A stretch of DNA of 64,000 bases. Source: Aplectana chamaeleonis. Its lineage: Eukaryota; Nematoda; Chromadorea; Rhabditida; Cosmocercidae. Shown here piece by piece: positions 36,401 through 48,963 of the stretch. Position 1 is the first letter of the stretch. Each line of letters starts with the position of its first letter. The notes under the pieces were generated by a model that saw nothing but the letters and a program-made list of their open reading frames with translations, did no database searches and had not been told where the DNA came from. The translations under genes were made by a program, and so were the position numbers. The stretch lies in contig JAPDOI010000362.1 in NCBI GenBank assembly GCA_029168955.1, positions 124,001 to 188,000 of the forward strand, given 5' to 3'.

Positions 36401-39074
36401 GTTGAAACGGGGTTTGGCGAGCACTGAAAATCGTTCCCTCGCAAACCCTACCTAGGAGGGTGGGGCAGCCGAAACCCCGCTGAGACACAAATTATTGATT
36501 ATCTCCAGCACTCGCTCAGCAATCATCAAATGCGCCGACGCCCCAAACCCCAATCTAACCCGCCGCGTAAGTGCATGCCGCCCCTGGAGAACTGACCTTT
36601 TATCGGTTTTCAAGCCCTTTCCCATGGGCGGATTCTCAAAGCCTGCTGGTGCATCTTTCGAAGGGTATAGTTTTCCTTGCTGCTGTTGCATTTTGAGAAA
36701 AGCTGCGTGATTACAAATTGACTCGACCTAGGAGGATATTACAGAAAGTTTTCCAAAACTTGCCCAGGCTATAACTGTGGTCGGAGGAACTATGTGGATC
36801 CGAGGAACCCGCGTGGGTAGAATTGCTTTCAACACAATCGTTAAACCGGGAGCGTACTCTGATGATTCCTATTCTAGAACAGAAAAACTGATAAGTTTAG
36901 TCTTCTGGAACTACATCAGCTCTTTCTTACTTTCCCCTTTCTGCCTCTACCAGCTTTTAACTTTAACTACGGTCGCCCTCTAATAATTTGTTGATTGAGG
37001 CATTGATGTTGTGTCCGCCGTTGATACCTCATGTTGAGCTTATTTTGAATTCGTATTAGTGTTCCTTTACAAGATTGCAATACACTGTTTCGTTGTTTTA
37101 GAGCGCGCCGGTAATGGCGTATAATAATTAAATACTGTTGTAATGACGGCTTACGTGTCGGGTGGTATATAGTAAATTGTAGCAGCAACCGGGACTTGCG
37201 CGAGTCCAGAGATGAACGACAATCTGAGAATGAAGGCCGTTGAAGCACACAACTATCGAAGGTTTGTCATATTGCTATCTAGTCGTGTGTTTCTGTCTTT
37301 GTTGGGATCTGGAGTTCTTCTTGATCTTTGCAAGAATCATGAATCGAAAAAAAGTCAACATTGCTGTTTTAGATTAGTATTTTCAATCCATATAAACAGA
37401 GCTTGTCTTCTAATTTCCTTATTCATTCAGGTCCTTGCTAGCACAAGGCCAGGTTCAGAAAGATACGGGAAACTTCCTTCCCACCGCGCAGAACATGGCT
37501 GCCTTGGTAGGCCAGTTTAATGAATTCTTCTTTATACACAAATTCTCTTTACTTCTCAACCATTCATCGTTTGCAAAAAAATTAAGAAACGGACAATCAA
37601 CTTTGCCTTAGAAGCGCTGTTGCAATCTTTAACCATTTGTAGAAGTACGACTGCACGTTGGAAACGCACGCCATCAACTCCGTGAAAAGATGTTCGCCTA
37701 CTGATGATCCGAATGTTCCACGAACAATGCAGCAGAATATTCGCTCAGAGCCAAAATCCATGCATCCGGACCGCATGACTGCTCTTATAGCTGTTTGTTT
37801 TTGGGAGTTCGACTGGAGGAATAACTCGCAGGATGTTGTTTTTTTAGGCTATCAAATTCTGGTGGTCTCGGGTAAGAGTAGTCCCGGGACCAGGAATGGA
37901 AGTTACGTTCAGAGCCAACCACGCTTCTACTCCAATAGCTTTTTTCACAAGGGTAAGTAAGCTCTAGGGCATTTCCAACCCTTGGATTCAATTTTCACCC
38001 GAATTGAGCAGTCAATTTCTTACCAAAAATCGTTGTCAGCAGTGATGTTTCTTCATAGCGCACCGCTCCGCTGCTTGTGATTATTGAAATCGGAGCCATT
38101 AGGAACTCTCGCAACTACAATCAATTTTTGACGGCATATTGACTACAGGTTATCTCGAGCACCTTCAAAGCGCGCTTTCAGAACCACGAAGCATCACTAC
38201 AGAGGTCAGACTTCCCACGAAGACTGTAAGGTGCGTCCGAATGAGAATGGCGGCTCATGCGGCCGGCGTGCATGGCAGGTGGTCGTCGCGTTCGTCGCTC
38301 TCGAACGAGCATGCGAAAAGACCCCACCGCCATCGACTACGAACGGGGCCGGCACAGGCTGGCAGCAAGCACTGCGCCGATCGATCAGCTCTGCAGACGG
38401 GGGGAGAGGGGACGGCAGTCGTTTAAATCCAACACTCGTCCGAGGGCGGCACATGGGACGGCCGCCTGCCACGCACGCCGGCCGTGTGGGCCGCCATTCT
38501 CATTCGGGGACACTTTATGTTTGTTAAACATATCGCCACGTTATCATAACGTCGACCACAAATACGAAAAGTCAGTTGAATCACCGCTCGCCAACTTAAA
38601 GACATTCAAATATTGTTTGGCCATGCAAAGCACACAGTTGTTCTTAATCAAAGCCATTTGTCGCCTCAAAGCTTTGCCGCTATCAGCTCATAGTAGCACT
38701 GCGAAGCCCAGGAATTGGTTACAACCAGAAAAATATGCTTCAAGGCCTTTTGCTACCCATCCTTGAGCAACATGACAATGTTTAAACAGACACAGATCAA
38801 AACGAGCGTAGAATTGTTGACCTTCAGCTATTTGACATTCAGATGGCATGGGCTACCACTACGCATGTGGGATGTGCAGTCTCTGAAACCAACACTTGCG
38901 GGAACAACTGGTTCACAGCATGCGTATACAATCCCGGGTAATGCTTAAAGTGAGTAACTTTCACCAAATGATATGAAATATTTCAGAGGTAACATCCTCA
39001 ATCAAGTCATCTATATCAGAGGAACCCCATGTGCTATGTGCGCCAGCTGCAATGCAGAGTTTCTTTGCGTCTAA
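33453..39074 (+). CDS. Secreted two-CAP-domain (ASP-like) protein, intact
   Basis: Exons 33453-33494, 33554-33730, 34162-34262, 34332-34482, 34549-34649, 35097-35245, 37186-37261 (or from 37183), 37431-37506, 37643-37792, 37848-37952, 38843-38937 and 38987-39074. The total is 1,311 nt, giving 436 residues with no internal stop. MWISHVLGLLSTLA is the signal-peptide start. CAP domain 1 contains RICESSFDCNGT, LETHNNLRETVATG, DWDCDLEEMAKKLVHNC and GLTTAVGCYDELCG. Exon 6 ends with a Cys-rich hinge and a short Ala/Ser/Thr-Pro linker (ASSSATATTTPG). This is exactly where the sister gene at 3343 carries its Thr array. CAP domain 2 contains [52 protein letters not shown] and CAMCASCNAEFLC. The HYTQMAW-type histidine is absent here too. 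Introns 6 and 10 carry MITEs. The family is secreted by parasitic nematodes during infection; the specific role of this copy is unknown. Confidence 0.88.
35306..35796. mobile_element. TTAA MITE in intron 6 of the intact CAP gene
   Basis: TTAAAGGCAGCAGGTACGCTC at 35306 and inverted CGAGCGTATCCGCTGCCTTTAA ending at 35796 flank about 490 bp. These termini resemble those of the fold-back MITE at 55662-56121 (TTAAAGGCAGCATACACGCTC). The interior shares GTTTTTGACGCTTC with it. Confidence 0.85.
36319..36580. repeat. GC-rich fold-back element in intron 6
   Basis: GGGGCGGCATGCACGTACGC...TTTGATGAT (36319-36396) is mirrored by ATCATCAAATGCGCC...GTGCATGCCGCCCC (36508-36580). A copy of the same family, with GCATGCACGAACGCGAG, lies at about 54760-55030. 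No coding potential is convincing. Confidence 0.78.
38231..38513. repeat. GC-rich fold-back element in intron 10
   Basis: Arms at 38231-38282 and 38461-38513 share CCGAATGAGAATGGCGGC and GGCCGGCGTGC on opposite strands, about 90% paired over 50 bp. The GC-rich spacer creates a spurious 169-residue ORF. Confidence 0.82.
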
Positions 39075-39680
39075 TCTGGAAGTTTCTTCTGTTTCCACTC
39101 AGTTCAACCGAGCTGTTCTCACATTTTTTGAGGGTTTATGGATAAATGCATCTTGCAGTAAGTATGTACGCAACACTTGTAGTTACACAGTTGCTTAGGT
39201 TAAGTTCCCTGCTCACTTTTTTCCAGTATTTGGCAGATCTGGCGGCTAGTTTATACTCCTAGCACAACATCAGTGGAAGCAAACTTTCACCGAGAGCAAG
39301 TAAAGCTATTACGGAAAAGGAACAGGTTGATTAGAGAAAGTAATCTAACAGTAAACAGTTTTAGTAGAGAGGGAAACTTCCTATCGGCGACGGCAGCTAT
39401 CTGTAATCTGTAAAAGGAGCTTACCGAAGTGCAATACATAAATTGTAGATATGCTCAGCGCCTTAACATTTTGATAAGTTTTATGTTCTAAAATAAAAAA
39501 GGTCTCACAAAACAAACTGACAGGTGGCCTATCGCCTCCCAAATTTCATCCTCAAAAACTTCTGGTTGAGAGGTCAAAAATCATATCACTTTTAATATGT
39601 ATTAGGCTGAATTAAAACCTTTCCACCACGTTGTTCAATGTTTTGTTAGAAAATTCGGCATGGCTCCTCAAGATTTTAAC
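39075..39680. other. 3' flank of the intact CAP gene
   Basis: No canonical AATAAA was found within the first 100 bases after the stop; ATAAAT near 39140 is a weak candidate. Nothing else is recognisable. Confidence 0.4.
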
Positions 39681-39732
39681 CAAAGCACATATATGTATAG
39701 GAGGCCCCATGGTGTCCTATATATGTGCTTTG
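39681..39732. repeat. Perfect-stem hairpin
   Basis: CAAAGCACATATAT-GTATAGGA (39681-39702) pairs with TCCTATATATGTGCTTTG (39715-39732) around a short loop containing GGCCCCATGGTG. It may be a small RNA-like hairpin or a MITE remnant. Confidence 0.6.
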
Positions 39733-39937
39733 ACCACAAAGCATTGTTTGCCACGAAGCTTCATTGCGGTTATGGCAGAAAAGATCGACCCATACTCGAG
39801 GCAAATGCGCGTGTTTTTACTTTAGCAATTCGGAAAAAAAGGAAAGCGAGGGTATCGGCCAGTAATGTATGTGATATGCCCCTCCACTCTCTCCTATGAC
39901 ACTGCAAAATATTGATTTCGCAACTCAAAAAACAGTG

Positions 39938-40461
39938 ACTCCGACTTGAGGCATGAACCAAGGTCTAGTCGACCAGCTGAAGTGAATGACGACCGACTTT
40001 TACACTTGGTGGAAGAAGGCCCGCGACGCAATAGCCGTAAGCTGGCAGAGGAACTCAAATGTCATCGAAACAACATACTTGCTGTTATTCATCGTTTTGA
40101 ATAGGACTGTAAACTAGACCTCATGACCTGAGCCGTCACTAACGTCAGCTTCACCCTCAGAAAGCAATGCTAAGTGTTCGTTGGAGTTGCAGCTAATTCA
40201 TGAGTTGGAAAAAGATGCCACCAAACTTTACTGTTACAGCCGGAAACGCCAACTGGATCCGTTCGCTCTGGCATTTCGTGGGAAACAAAATGAAATTTAC
40301 TTCCTCTACGGCAACGCTCGTCCGCAGCACAGGAAGTTCAACAAACTCAACTAACCCAAAGAAGGCTTCCGCGAGTTCTTCGCTTCGAAACCACACGCTT
40401 TCTACAGAAGCGGCACTCAGAAGTTAGCCGATAGATGGCCATATGCTGTTGACAATAATTA
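39938..40461 (+). pseudogene. Mariner transposase relic (first type)
   Basis: The frame from about 39938 reads DLRHEPRSSRPAEVNDDRLL and then HLVEEGPRRNSRKLAEELKC, the mariner helix-turn-helix region. It stops at TAG near 40104. After a decayed middle, 40360-40461 reads EGFREFFASKPHAFYRSGTQ, then KLADRWPYAVDNN and a stop, which is the usual mariner C-terminus. The catalytic DD34D core is deleted or unreadable. The copy is dead. Confidence 0.8.
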
Positions 40462-43400
40462 ATCGTTTTTTAGTTAACTGTGTTTTGTACCGAAGAAAAA
40501 AGAAACACTGAAATACAATTGAAAAGTGGCGGGAAACTTTCGCTTCAACCTCTTAAGTATGGCTCTCCCGGCACTCGGGTATCTCGGCAAAAAGTTGGAG
40601 GAGGAATGCACTCGTGTCGAATAGCTTATGCCCCTACACAACTTCTCATCCACAGTCGCACGCGCTACTCTGTTAGATTGCGGTCGTGATGTGGAGACTG
40701 GGAAAGTCCCCGCGATGGTCGGCCTATGACCGAACTACGCCGTCTTCACCCGTTCCCAAAAATTTTGCGCCGTCTCACGCCTCTTGTTGTGTTTCCGCTG
40801 CATGTCAACTAATTACGCAAACGTACTAAGGCGGTCGGGTTAGTTCGGCCGAATCGGGGGAAGTTCGACTTTAGTAAGCAGTGTATTTCATGCGTATCTA
40901 GGAAGACGGCCGCGGACGGCACAGACGTTCTCAGTCCGGCCACAACGGGTAGACTTCTTACGCCCTACTCACACAATGGCGATGCCTACGGAGAGGGCCA
41001 TTCTTGACCTAGGTGAAAAACATTTACAAAATTTCTCGGGAGGGAGGGAGCCTTATCGTCTTGCATCTATCCCGGTATGTAGCCGGTGATAGTTGGACTC
41101 CATGTGTTCCTTCATTGAGCTAACCTGTGGTCACTAACTTCTAGAGCTTCTACAGATCAGGTAATGGGTGAACTAGCCATCTAGGACCTTTCGTGTCCAG
41201 GTGGCCGACGACAAGTCTGCCTCCGAGGTGTTTGAAAAATCTGAAATGAAGGGAGTCAAATGAGGACGTTAGCCACAAGGTCTAAGACCGGCTGGTCTCA
41301 TTCGACCGGGGACGGGGGGGGGGCGACTAAGTTTTCAAGATCAAGGTGAGGTGGCCGCACCTTTCACGGACCGATCACACCGCCACGCCTCGATCTGGAC
41401 CTGACCCCTCATAATATGACCGACCTCGTGACCACGTTTCCTTGTCGTTTCACCGGGAACAGTCACTCGGGCTACCCCAGTTGAACTCTCCAACATCTAA
41501 CAGAAATCCGAGTTCAAATGCAGTAGTCGGATAGGTAGGGCTGAAAATCTTCTCTTTGCTCCCTACTGGTTCAGCTTCACTCACAGGATCTGCTTCTAAA
41601 CACATTCAAGCACAAAATCTCCCCTCAGCAGTTCAGACTACTCCTAAATATAGCAGGAAAAATGAGCACTATGTAATACTAGCCAGCAGGGCGAACGAGA
41701 TCCACTTCTGAAAAGTTGGGCATATCTGAATAAAATCGAAATTGCCGCAAGCATTTTTCCTGAAAGAAGTTGTTGTCTCCTATATCAGAACGGAACACCT
41801 GACATTATAATTGTTGTTCATAACTGATATTGGGCTTTCCGCATCGCAAAAACAGGCCTTCTGTCAATCGGACTTTGGCACCGTCGATTCTCAGTGATTT
41901 GCTTGGAAAATGAATACAGAATAAGTTTAACAAGACCACAATTTACTGAAATCTTAAATGTTGTGAATTTACTCTCTAGAACAAGCATTGACTTTCTATT
42001 TCATTGGCTCAGGATACCGAGATTGGATGAAGGTTAAGTCAGCAATTTGGAGTCTGAACGTTGTCCCTAATTGTGCTTGTTTTGCTTCCTGAGGTGGCGG
42101 CCCAGGGTGGACGACCTCACTGCGGCATCTTTCATCGGCATCCAGTCTGAAAATAAATGGATTTTTTCTCTAAAATGAAGGGGAGAAAACGCAAGTTGCA
42201 TATTCAAGGATTGGTCGTACGTATACGGTAAAGGCTCTTATAGCAATGTGAATGTCAATCACTCGAAAAATACGTAGCATCAGATAGGAGACCCTAGATG
42301 ATTTCTGTTGTTTCCTTCCAGTAAGTAAGAAATAAAGGGAGATCAGGAAAAACTTCTCAGAACTGTAACTTACATCTCTTACTCAGGAGCAGCAGTAAGG
42401 AAGTTTTCCCTGCGTTCTTCTTGAAGACTACAACGCAACACGATTCTGCACACATTGCCGAATCAAGCCGATCGATCACAAACTAATATTTGGGGGAGCA
42501 ACGGCTATCTGCAGACAAGGAATTTACGAAAATTACGGTGAAAACAGGAAAACACATTGGAAGACCGAGAAACGATGATGAAATACATGCAAGCTGTGCG
42601 CATAATTTAGGAGGATATCCATCTCTGCCAAACATTTCCCGTATCTCCCACGATCCCGATAACTGTAAAACGAACGTCGAAACCCTCGAAATATCCAGTT
42701 TTATTCTGAAATAAATTCACTTTATTATTGTATTTGCCCATCGGATCATGATCGATCAGGCTATTCCTTGTCGAGCTCACGCCCTCCGATTTCTCTTTTG
42801 GCCAGGTAATGTGCGATCGACGAGTTCTTGGTTAAATCGCCTGTCCCGGGTGGCTTCCGTGTACCTGTCAATCCAGCAGACACTATGCTGTTTGAACTGG
42901 ACCGTTTCGTTTTTGTAGCAGACAAAAGCCAAGCTTTGCGAATTGAAAAAAAATTAGCGGAACTGCGAATTCCAAGACTATGACAACTAAACAAAATTAA
43001 TAGAGCAATATAGTAGTCCTTTTAGATCTGGAAGTTCTTTCACAGCTGACAGTTACGTAACGTAAGCATGTGATCCAAGTTAACTCCGGTTACTCTAGCT
43101 CGTATTCCGCACAATCATAGTCGAGTTACTAGAGCAGATCTGTTTTGATATATTTCTCATCTTCCTTATTGTCCTCCATATCGTTCATGTACTATTCTTC
43201 AACCTAGTTACCATCAGACTCGCCAACTGCAACGACGGAACCCTTTGAAAAATATCACAACCACCTATGGGTGAACCAGCGTCGTCATCATCGATTTGAT
43301 CTTTGAGAGGCGATCCGGAGTGGGAGTGCTGATCGTTCCCGTTGTAGTTAGATGAAGCATCACAACCATCTATGGGATAGCCAGTGTATTTATGAGCGGA

Positions 43401-46262
43401 TTGGTATTGAATGGGCGTTCAGTTGCCAGAAGTCTGGGAAGCGTGTTCTTGGAAGCAGTCCAGGTCACTCATAGAGCACTCGTCATCATCGGAAGGAATG
43501 GAGATCAGAATTCCTTGATTGAGAGAATCAAGTATGGCAACAAAATAATCATCAGCTCCTTAGAAGTAGTCGTGCGCTTCTTCCATGTAAAGACAGATTA
43601 TGCCCAGCTACCTCACGGTGCCTTAATTTTGAATTGCAAGGTCCCCAGTTTGGACGTAGTTGAGTTTCATATTACTTCGTGGGCAATCTTAACATGTCCA
43701 CCTGCCTCCATTCGAGCAAAAAGGTCCGATTCTGGCACGTAAGCCTTCAAGTAATAGGCCAAACGTCGACTAATATATGGAAGTAAGGAAGTTGTCGCTG
43801 TCGGACGAGCCTTCCTCCAAATTATTGTGAGTCATCGACTAAATCTTGGGATACTGAATTTAAGTTACGTAAGCTGAGACTGATGCATAATTCTTGAAAG
43901 GATTTATCCAACAAGTATCTGACAGTCATCGAAACACATAATGGGATAACTGTAAAATTGAAGAAAATGGCTATGGGTTGAACCAAGGGCAGCGCAAGAC
44001 GCCTATAAATCGGGTATACTATAGTAATCACCGGAACCAAACAGAGGTTCGCATTCTCTCATCAGCGAAGGTTTCGGTCCTTCAAAGTTGAATCCAGAGT
44101 GTGATGATCACTGGTGGGGGCATCAACCGGTTGGCTGAACTCAGACCATGGGGCTGGCGACCAGCTGTCAATCAGCTGGCAAGTAATCAGCGGCCCCGGT
44201 CGCAGCCCGCTGGTTTCCAGGGCGCCGCCTCATGTTGGCAAACCGCTGGCAGTTCATCGACCGCTAGCTGTCGCGAATGGGACCATTTTTTTGTGCCGCA
44301 ACGACTCCCCTAATTTTGGCACATGAGCGAAACCCCGGGTAGGTGCTCGAATTCAGTGGGGCAATGTAAAATGGGCGTGGCCGAGTTCATCGCGCCGCAG
44401 TGCCCCCCCCCGCTGCGATAGCATGCCATGCTCACCTGGGTGTTGCAGGTGTAGGTGCAGCCTGCTTGCTATGTAGACTATGCAACAATGAGTAACACTG
44501 AGGAGAATGAAAGCCTATTATAGGTTAGACATGATATACCATGATAAGTGGCTGTAACTCGTAAACTATTGTTGATTGTAGGCTGTAACTCGTAAACCAT
44601 TGTTTGTAGTCGAGGCCGCAACAATCCTATCCTTTCTGGCAACTCTCACTGAAGACTGTACTAGGGCGGGGTTTAGTGCTATCCACAGCGGGGTGGGCAT
44701 TATAGTATACAGCCCTGCACACCCTTACCTCTGTCTTGAACATATCATTATCAGCCAGTGTAGCAACATTTATTCAGAAAATAGCGCTGGCGACCCGTCG
44801 TCAAACAGCTAGCGAGCAATCCTCACGATCAGTTTGCCTGATAATGGTTGAAGACTTAGCGCCAGCTTGTTACCGAGTTGAAGCCCGCTTGCCGCCAACC
44901 GATAAACACTGCCAACTGATCGCCAAATCGCAGCTATCCGGCGCTCCCGACTGCCAGCGGGTCGAAGGCGGTCTAACCCATCTTTCAGCATTGCCAGCGC
45001 GTCTCCAACTCGCCGCCCTCACATCACCGATTGCCGACTGAAGGAGCGGTGGCGGCCAATTGGTCGCCCGGAGTGCTCAATTTATCCAGGGCGACGCCCG
45101 GTCAGTTTGTCTGAGAAGTCATACGAGCTAGGTTAATCAATGAAGCTGACGAATCAAAAAAGTGTTGACGTGACGGAGTCAGATCAATTGATTTCTAGGT
45201 TATCAAAGTGATCAATGATAATGGATAATATTCAAAATGTTTCAAGATCACTGATTGTTTTTTTTACTTAAACTTGCTGCCTTCGGCCCTTATCCCGCTC
45301 TCAGCGTTACGGAACGTTATAGATCTGTGCATTCTCTTCTTCTCCCCCATCCCTCGAGAGTTCACCCTCGATACCATAATGTTCATGGTGTTTCTTTTTG
45401 TTTAGGCTAGAGTACTGTGGAGACATTGTCATCTCATAGAAGTCGTTCAGTGCAATTTTTCGGGAAATCGGGTTTTATAGGTAATTATTACCAGTAATCC
45501 TTCATAAAACTGCGGTGCAGTAGTTTTTGGTATGTAGTCATGATATTTTCACCCTTTACCCACAAACGTCTGGAATTGATGATTTTTTCCCTGATGAGAT
45601 TAGGAATTTCCAATATTGCGTGTGGTCCAAGTGTCTGTTCTTCTTCGTGATGGAATGAATATATGTACGGTGTCAATCTGTTAGGCCGACCTTCTGTCCA
45701 TGTTTTTGCTTATAAAATGGCGCGAGATTTGAATGACTGTCTTATGTGTCGTATTCGGCGAAATGTCTCAATTTAGTGGATATATTTTCAGGAATTCCGA
45801 TGTATAAATATCAAAATTTGAGTGTGTTATTGAGTGTCTGATGTAAAGGCGCGTGGGTCGGTCATGAATGATCCACCTCACTTACTGTCCTTATCGGAGC
45901 GAGAATTTGCTCCGCATTTGCGGACCGCCGCTGATGCAGTACGCAACACGATGATAACAATGATTCTTTGACCAAATGCAAATATCATCGTGATGCGTGC
46001 TGCGACAGCGACTGTTCGCAACTGTAAAGCGGAATTTCTTTCCGATTTAATCAATACTTGGGCGAGTCTCGGTGCACAACGCTTCCACATCCTAGAGTGT
46101 TAACAGGTCCCATCGCACCACTGCATGTAATTCCCGCTGAGGCTCTGATAACCCGTTGCCGTTGGCGAGGCCTTCGCTACCTGTGTAGAATACACCCAAA
46201 ATTGGCTACTCGAACCTCACATGCCCTAATATGCCGGCTTTTGTAACTATTGCTTATTGTTT
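40462..46262. other. Gene-poor 5.8 kb
   Basis: I recognised no exon series, transposase or RT. There is a poly-G run at about 41317-41326. A local tandem duplication of about 30 bp occurs at 44550-44611 (GGCTGTAACTCGTAAAC twice). From 44140 to 45060 there is a cluster of CAGCTGGC/GCCAGC words suggesting decayed palindromes. Confidence 0.45.
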
Positions 46263-46763
46263 CTTATTGTGGTAGTTGGAGACTCTTCTTCCTCCACCTT
46301 TTATTTTGGCTAGCTTTCGCCAACAATGGCTTCTCCAGACCTTCAACAATGCAATAACATGCTCACATAGTACAAAGATATGATATTTAGATGTTTTTTG
46401 CCGTACCTGCAGTTTAACGTCGCAGTGCACGTTATGGTATGTTTACACAAGTTGCTAAGTTGATCGCAAACGCTAGGCTCCGTAAGAGATTGAACCAGCA
46501 CATTCCCTTTCCGGGGAAGCGCCTTATCGCACTGTACCACCGAAGCCCCAGCGCCGCTCTAACTGAACTGCTCGGTAAATCTTCACCGAAGCAATCATCC
46601 TTTCACCCGCATAACGGAATGAAACAGGTGTACCGTCAGAGACTATCTAACAGTCGTAGATCTGTCAAGATGATGCCCTAGTTGAGGTTTTCACGATTTT
46701 TGGATCTTTTTTCGCCGTAACTGCAGTTTAACGTAGCAGTGAACGTTATGATATGTTAACATA

Positions 46764-46908
46764 AGGTGCTGAGTTGATCTCAAAACGCTTGGCTTCAGGC
46801 GAAATTGAACCAGCACATTCCTTATCGCACTGCACTCCCCCGGAAAGGGAATGTGCTGGTTCAATCTCGCCCGGAGCCAAGCGTTTTGCGATCAACTCAG
46901 CACCTTGT
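46764..46908. repeat. Long palindrome within the TIR element
   Basis: AGGTGCTGAGTTGATCTC...GAACCAGCACATTCC (46764-46822) pairs with GGAATGTGCTGGTTC...GATCAACTCAGCACCT (46847-46908) over about 58 bp around a 25-bp spacer. Confidence 0.85.
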
Positions 46909-47037
46909 GTAAAGATATGATAGTTACATGGGAAATACATACCAGACCCAAGAATGCTAGTCAACGAGGTGGTTGCGAGCACTGAATGTCGTAGTTATAG
47001 GTCACTGGGAAACGCATACGACAATGATGGTCATATA

Positions 47038-47185
47038 GGACTTACCCCGACCAGCCACATTCAAGGATGAGAATTACCAGGGCAATTCTCAAGGGAAGAG
47101 GGAGGAAGGATAGACCCGGTAACAAGTGATGTGACTGAGTGATGTGAGTGGCTCATCTTTGAATGTGAGTGGTCGGGGTGAGTCC
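47038..47185. repeat. Small fold-back, 148 bp
   Basis: GGACTTACCCCGACCAGCCA...GATGAG (47038-47071) is mirrored by CTCATC...GTGGTCGGGGTGAGTCC (47152-47185). It lies inside the larger TIR element. Confidence 0.78.
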
Positions 47186-47633
47186 TGTATGAGGCAGCGT
47201 CCATACGTTGCGAGAGCGTGCGCTTACGCAAAATCGATGGTCGTCATTAACACACGATCCGCCAGCCGCTGAAGGGCGCTTACGTTCGCTCTCACGCGCT
47301 CACGCCAGCTGCCCCGCGTTTCCGCCTCCTCTCGCTCGCTCACGCTCAATTCGGGAGAGATGCAGCCACTTTCGAGCGATTTGCTTTATCCCTCGAGCAA
47401 CAAAAGCCAAACCTACCTCAAAACCAATGCCCTCGTGTCTAATACCCCTACCAAGACCATCCAAACCCATGATAAATGAGTCTGGGTCTGGAATGTATTT
47501 CCCATGTAACTGTCATATCTTTGTACTATGTGAGCATGTTATTGCATTGTTGAAGGTCTGAAGGAGCCATTATTGGCGAAAGCTAGCCAAAACAAAAGGT
47601 GGAAGAAGAAGAGTCGCAAACTACCATAATAAG

Positions 47634-48952
47634 ACAGACATATCTAATGAGGCTCACAGATAGCTTTATATTACCGCTTATTCGTTTTTTACCAACATCG
47701 GGTTCATTCGAGCCATTCAATTATTCATTTTCTAATACATTCCATTCATTCAAGAAACTTAATCAATCGTTTCGCGGAATATTTGATTTTCTTCATTGAG
47801 TATTATTTTAAAGAGAAAAACTAGATTTCCTCAGTATAGACCTATTCTTTTTGTACTTCCCTTGTTCAACCGACCATTTTCTCAGTCAAGGCCTTTTATT
47901 CTGGAACAACTGTAATTCTAAAGGCTCAAAAATAAGAAAATAAATACTGCTGCTTAAATTAATGTTTACAAATTTAATGAAAAACTAATGCTTTTGGCCA
48001 AGCTTAGTCTTGCGGATGTAGTGAAAATTTTTGTTGGAAACATATCGTTTTTTTGGATATACATGTACTTACATATACTTTTCTCATGTACTTACTTGAT
48101 TTTGAAATATTTTCTAACAAAAATTTAACGGATCATCAAGAGGAGACATCAAGCAAAAAGCAGTCGAGAATAAAACGAAAACTTGTCGAGGATCAGGCGA
48201 GAAATGCTCTGAATTCGTACGAATTCTGGACAACTTCTCGCCGGATTATGGACAACTTTTTCCACCATCCTTGAGCCTCATATATTTTCCCAATGTGTGC
48301 AGATACAATGGAGGCTGCAAAAGTTTATTGGCAGTTTCAAAAGTCCCAAGAAGAACTGGAACTTCCCGGAATTTCTTGAGACTCCACTTTGAGAGCTTCC
48401 GGCTCGTGGCGCCTTTATTTATTTATTAAGACTTTTTCCAACCTAAAGTTCATGTATTAGCGTGTGATAAGGTTGACGTACACATTTTCAGAAAACTAGC
48501 CTGAAGACCGGCCAAAACGGCTTGGCCACCCAGTGAATTTCTCTTGCCTTACACTTACTGGAACTTATGGAACTTATTCAAAAAAAAGTATTCATTTGGC
48601 AAGTTTGGATTTTAGAATTTCCTGAATTGAAAATTTTGAATGCTGAATCATTTGCGCCTGTGATTGCGCTTCTGTTCTTTGTGCTAGATGGCTGGAGGAA
48701 ACCGGTGGCGCATCGTCATTTTGAAGCACTCAAACTTCAGATCCATATGTTTTTGATGCGCAAAACTAAACCGACGTGGTCTACCTGGTTCATTCATTAA
48801 ATTGAACCTGAAAATGGAGACTGGTTCTAAGCGCGAACGAAGTTTTGAGCAGGCTCGGGCGCACAATGATCCCTTATCAGACAAAATGCTAAATGACTAA
48901 AGGGTTACCGTAAGCGCGCGATGACTTGGAGAACCTAACGCAACTTCTCATT
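47634..48952. other. Intergenic, no gene recognised
   Basis: AT-rich DNA with a repeat segment at 48305-48420 related to 27370-27500. Otherwise no supportable feature up to the target site of the next LINE. Confidence 0.45.
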
Positions 48953-48963
48953 GTTATTTAATT

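Larger units (their letters stand above)
46263..47633. mobile_element. 1.37-kb DNA element with long terminal inverted repeats
   Basis: Left TIR 46263 to about 46390 (CTTATTGTGGTAGTT..., CCTTCAACAATGCAATAACA, ATGCTCACATAGTACAAAGA) is mirrored at about 47508-47633. The TIR length is about 125 bp. The interior holds a direct repeat (46395-46540 with 46700-46825), a strong palindrome (46764-46908) and a small fold-back (47038-47185). No transposase ORF was seen, so it is non-autonomous. Confidence 0.8.

Noticed and set aside
38257..38766. 169-residue ORF in intron 10 of the CAP gene
   Set aside because: It starts inside the fold-back element and has no known motif; its Arg-rich part comes from the GC-rich arms.
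47208..47561. 117-residue ORF
   Set aside because: It crosses the inner part and right TIR of a non-autonomous DNA element; no domain is recognised.
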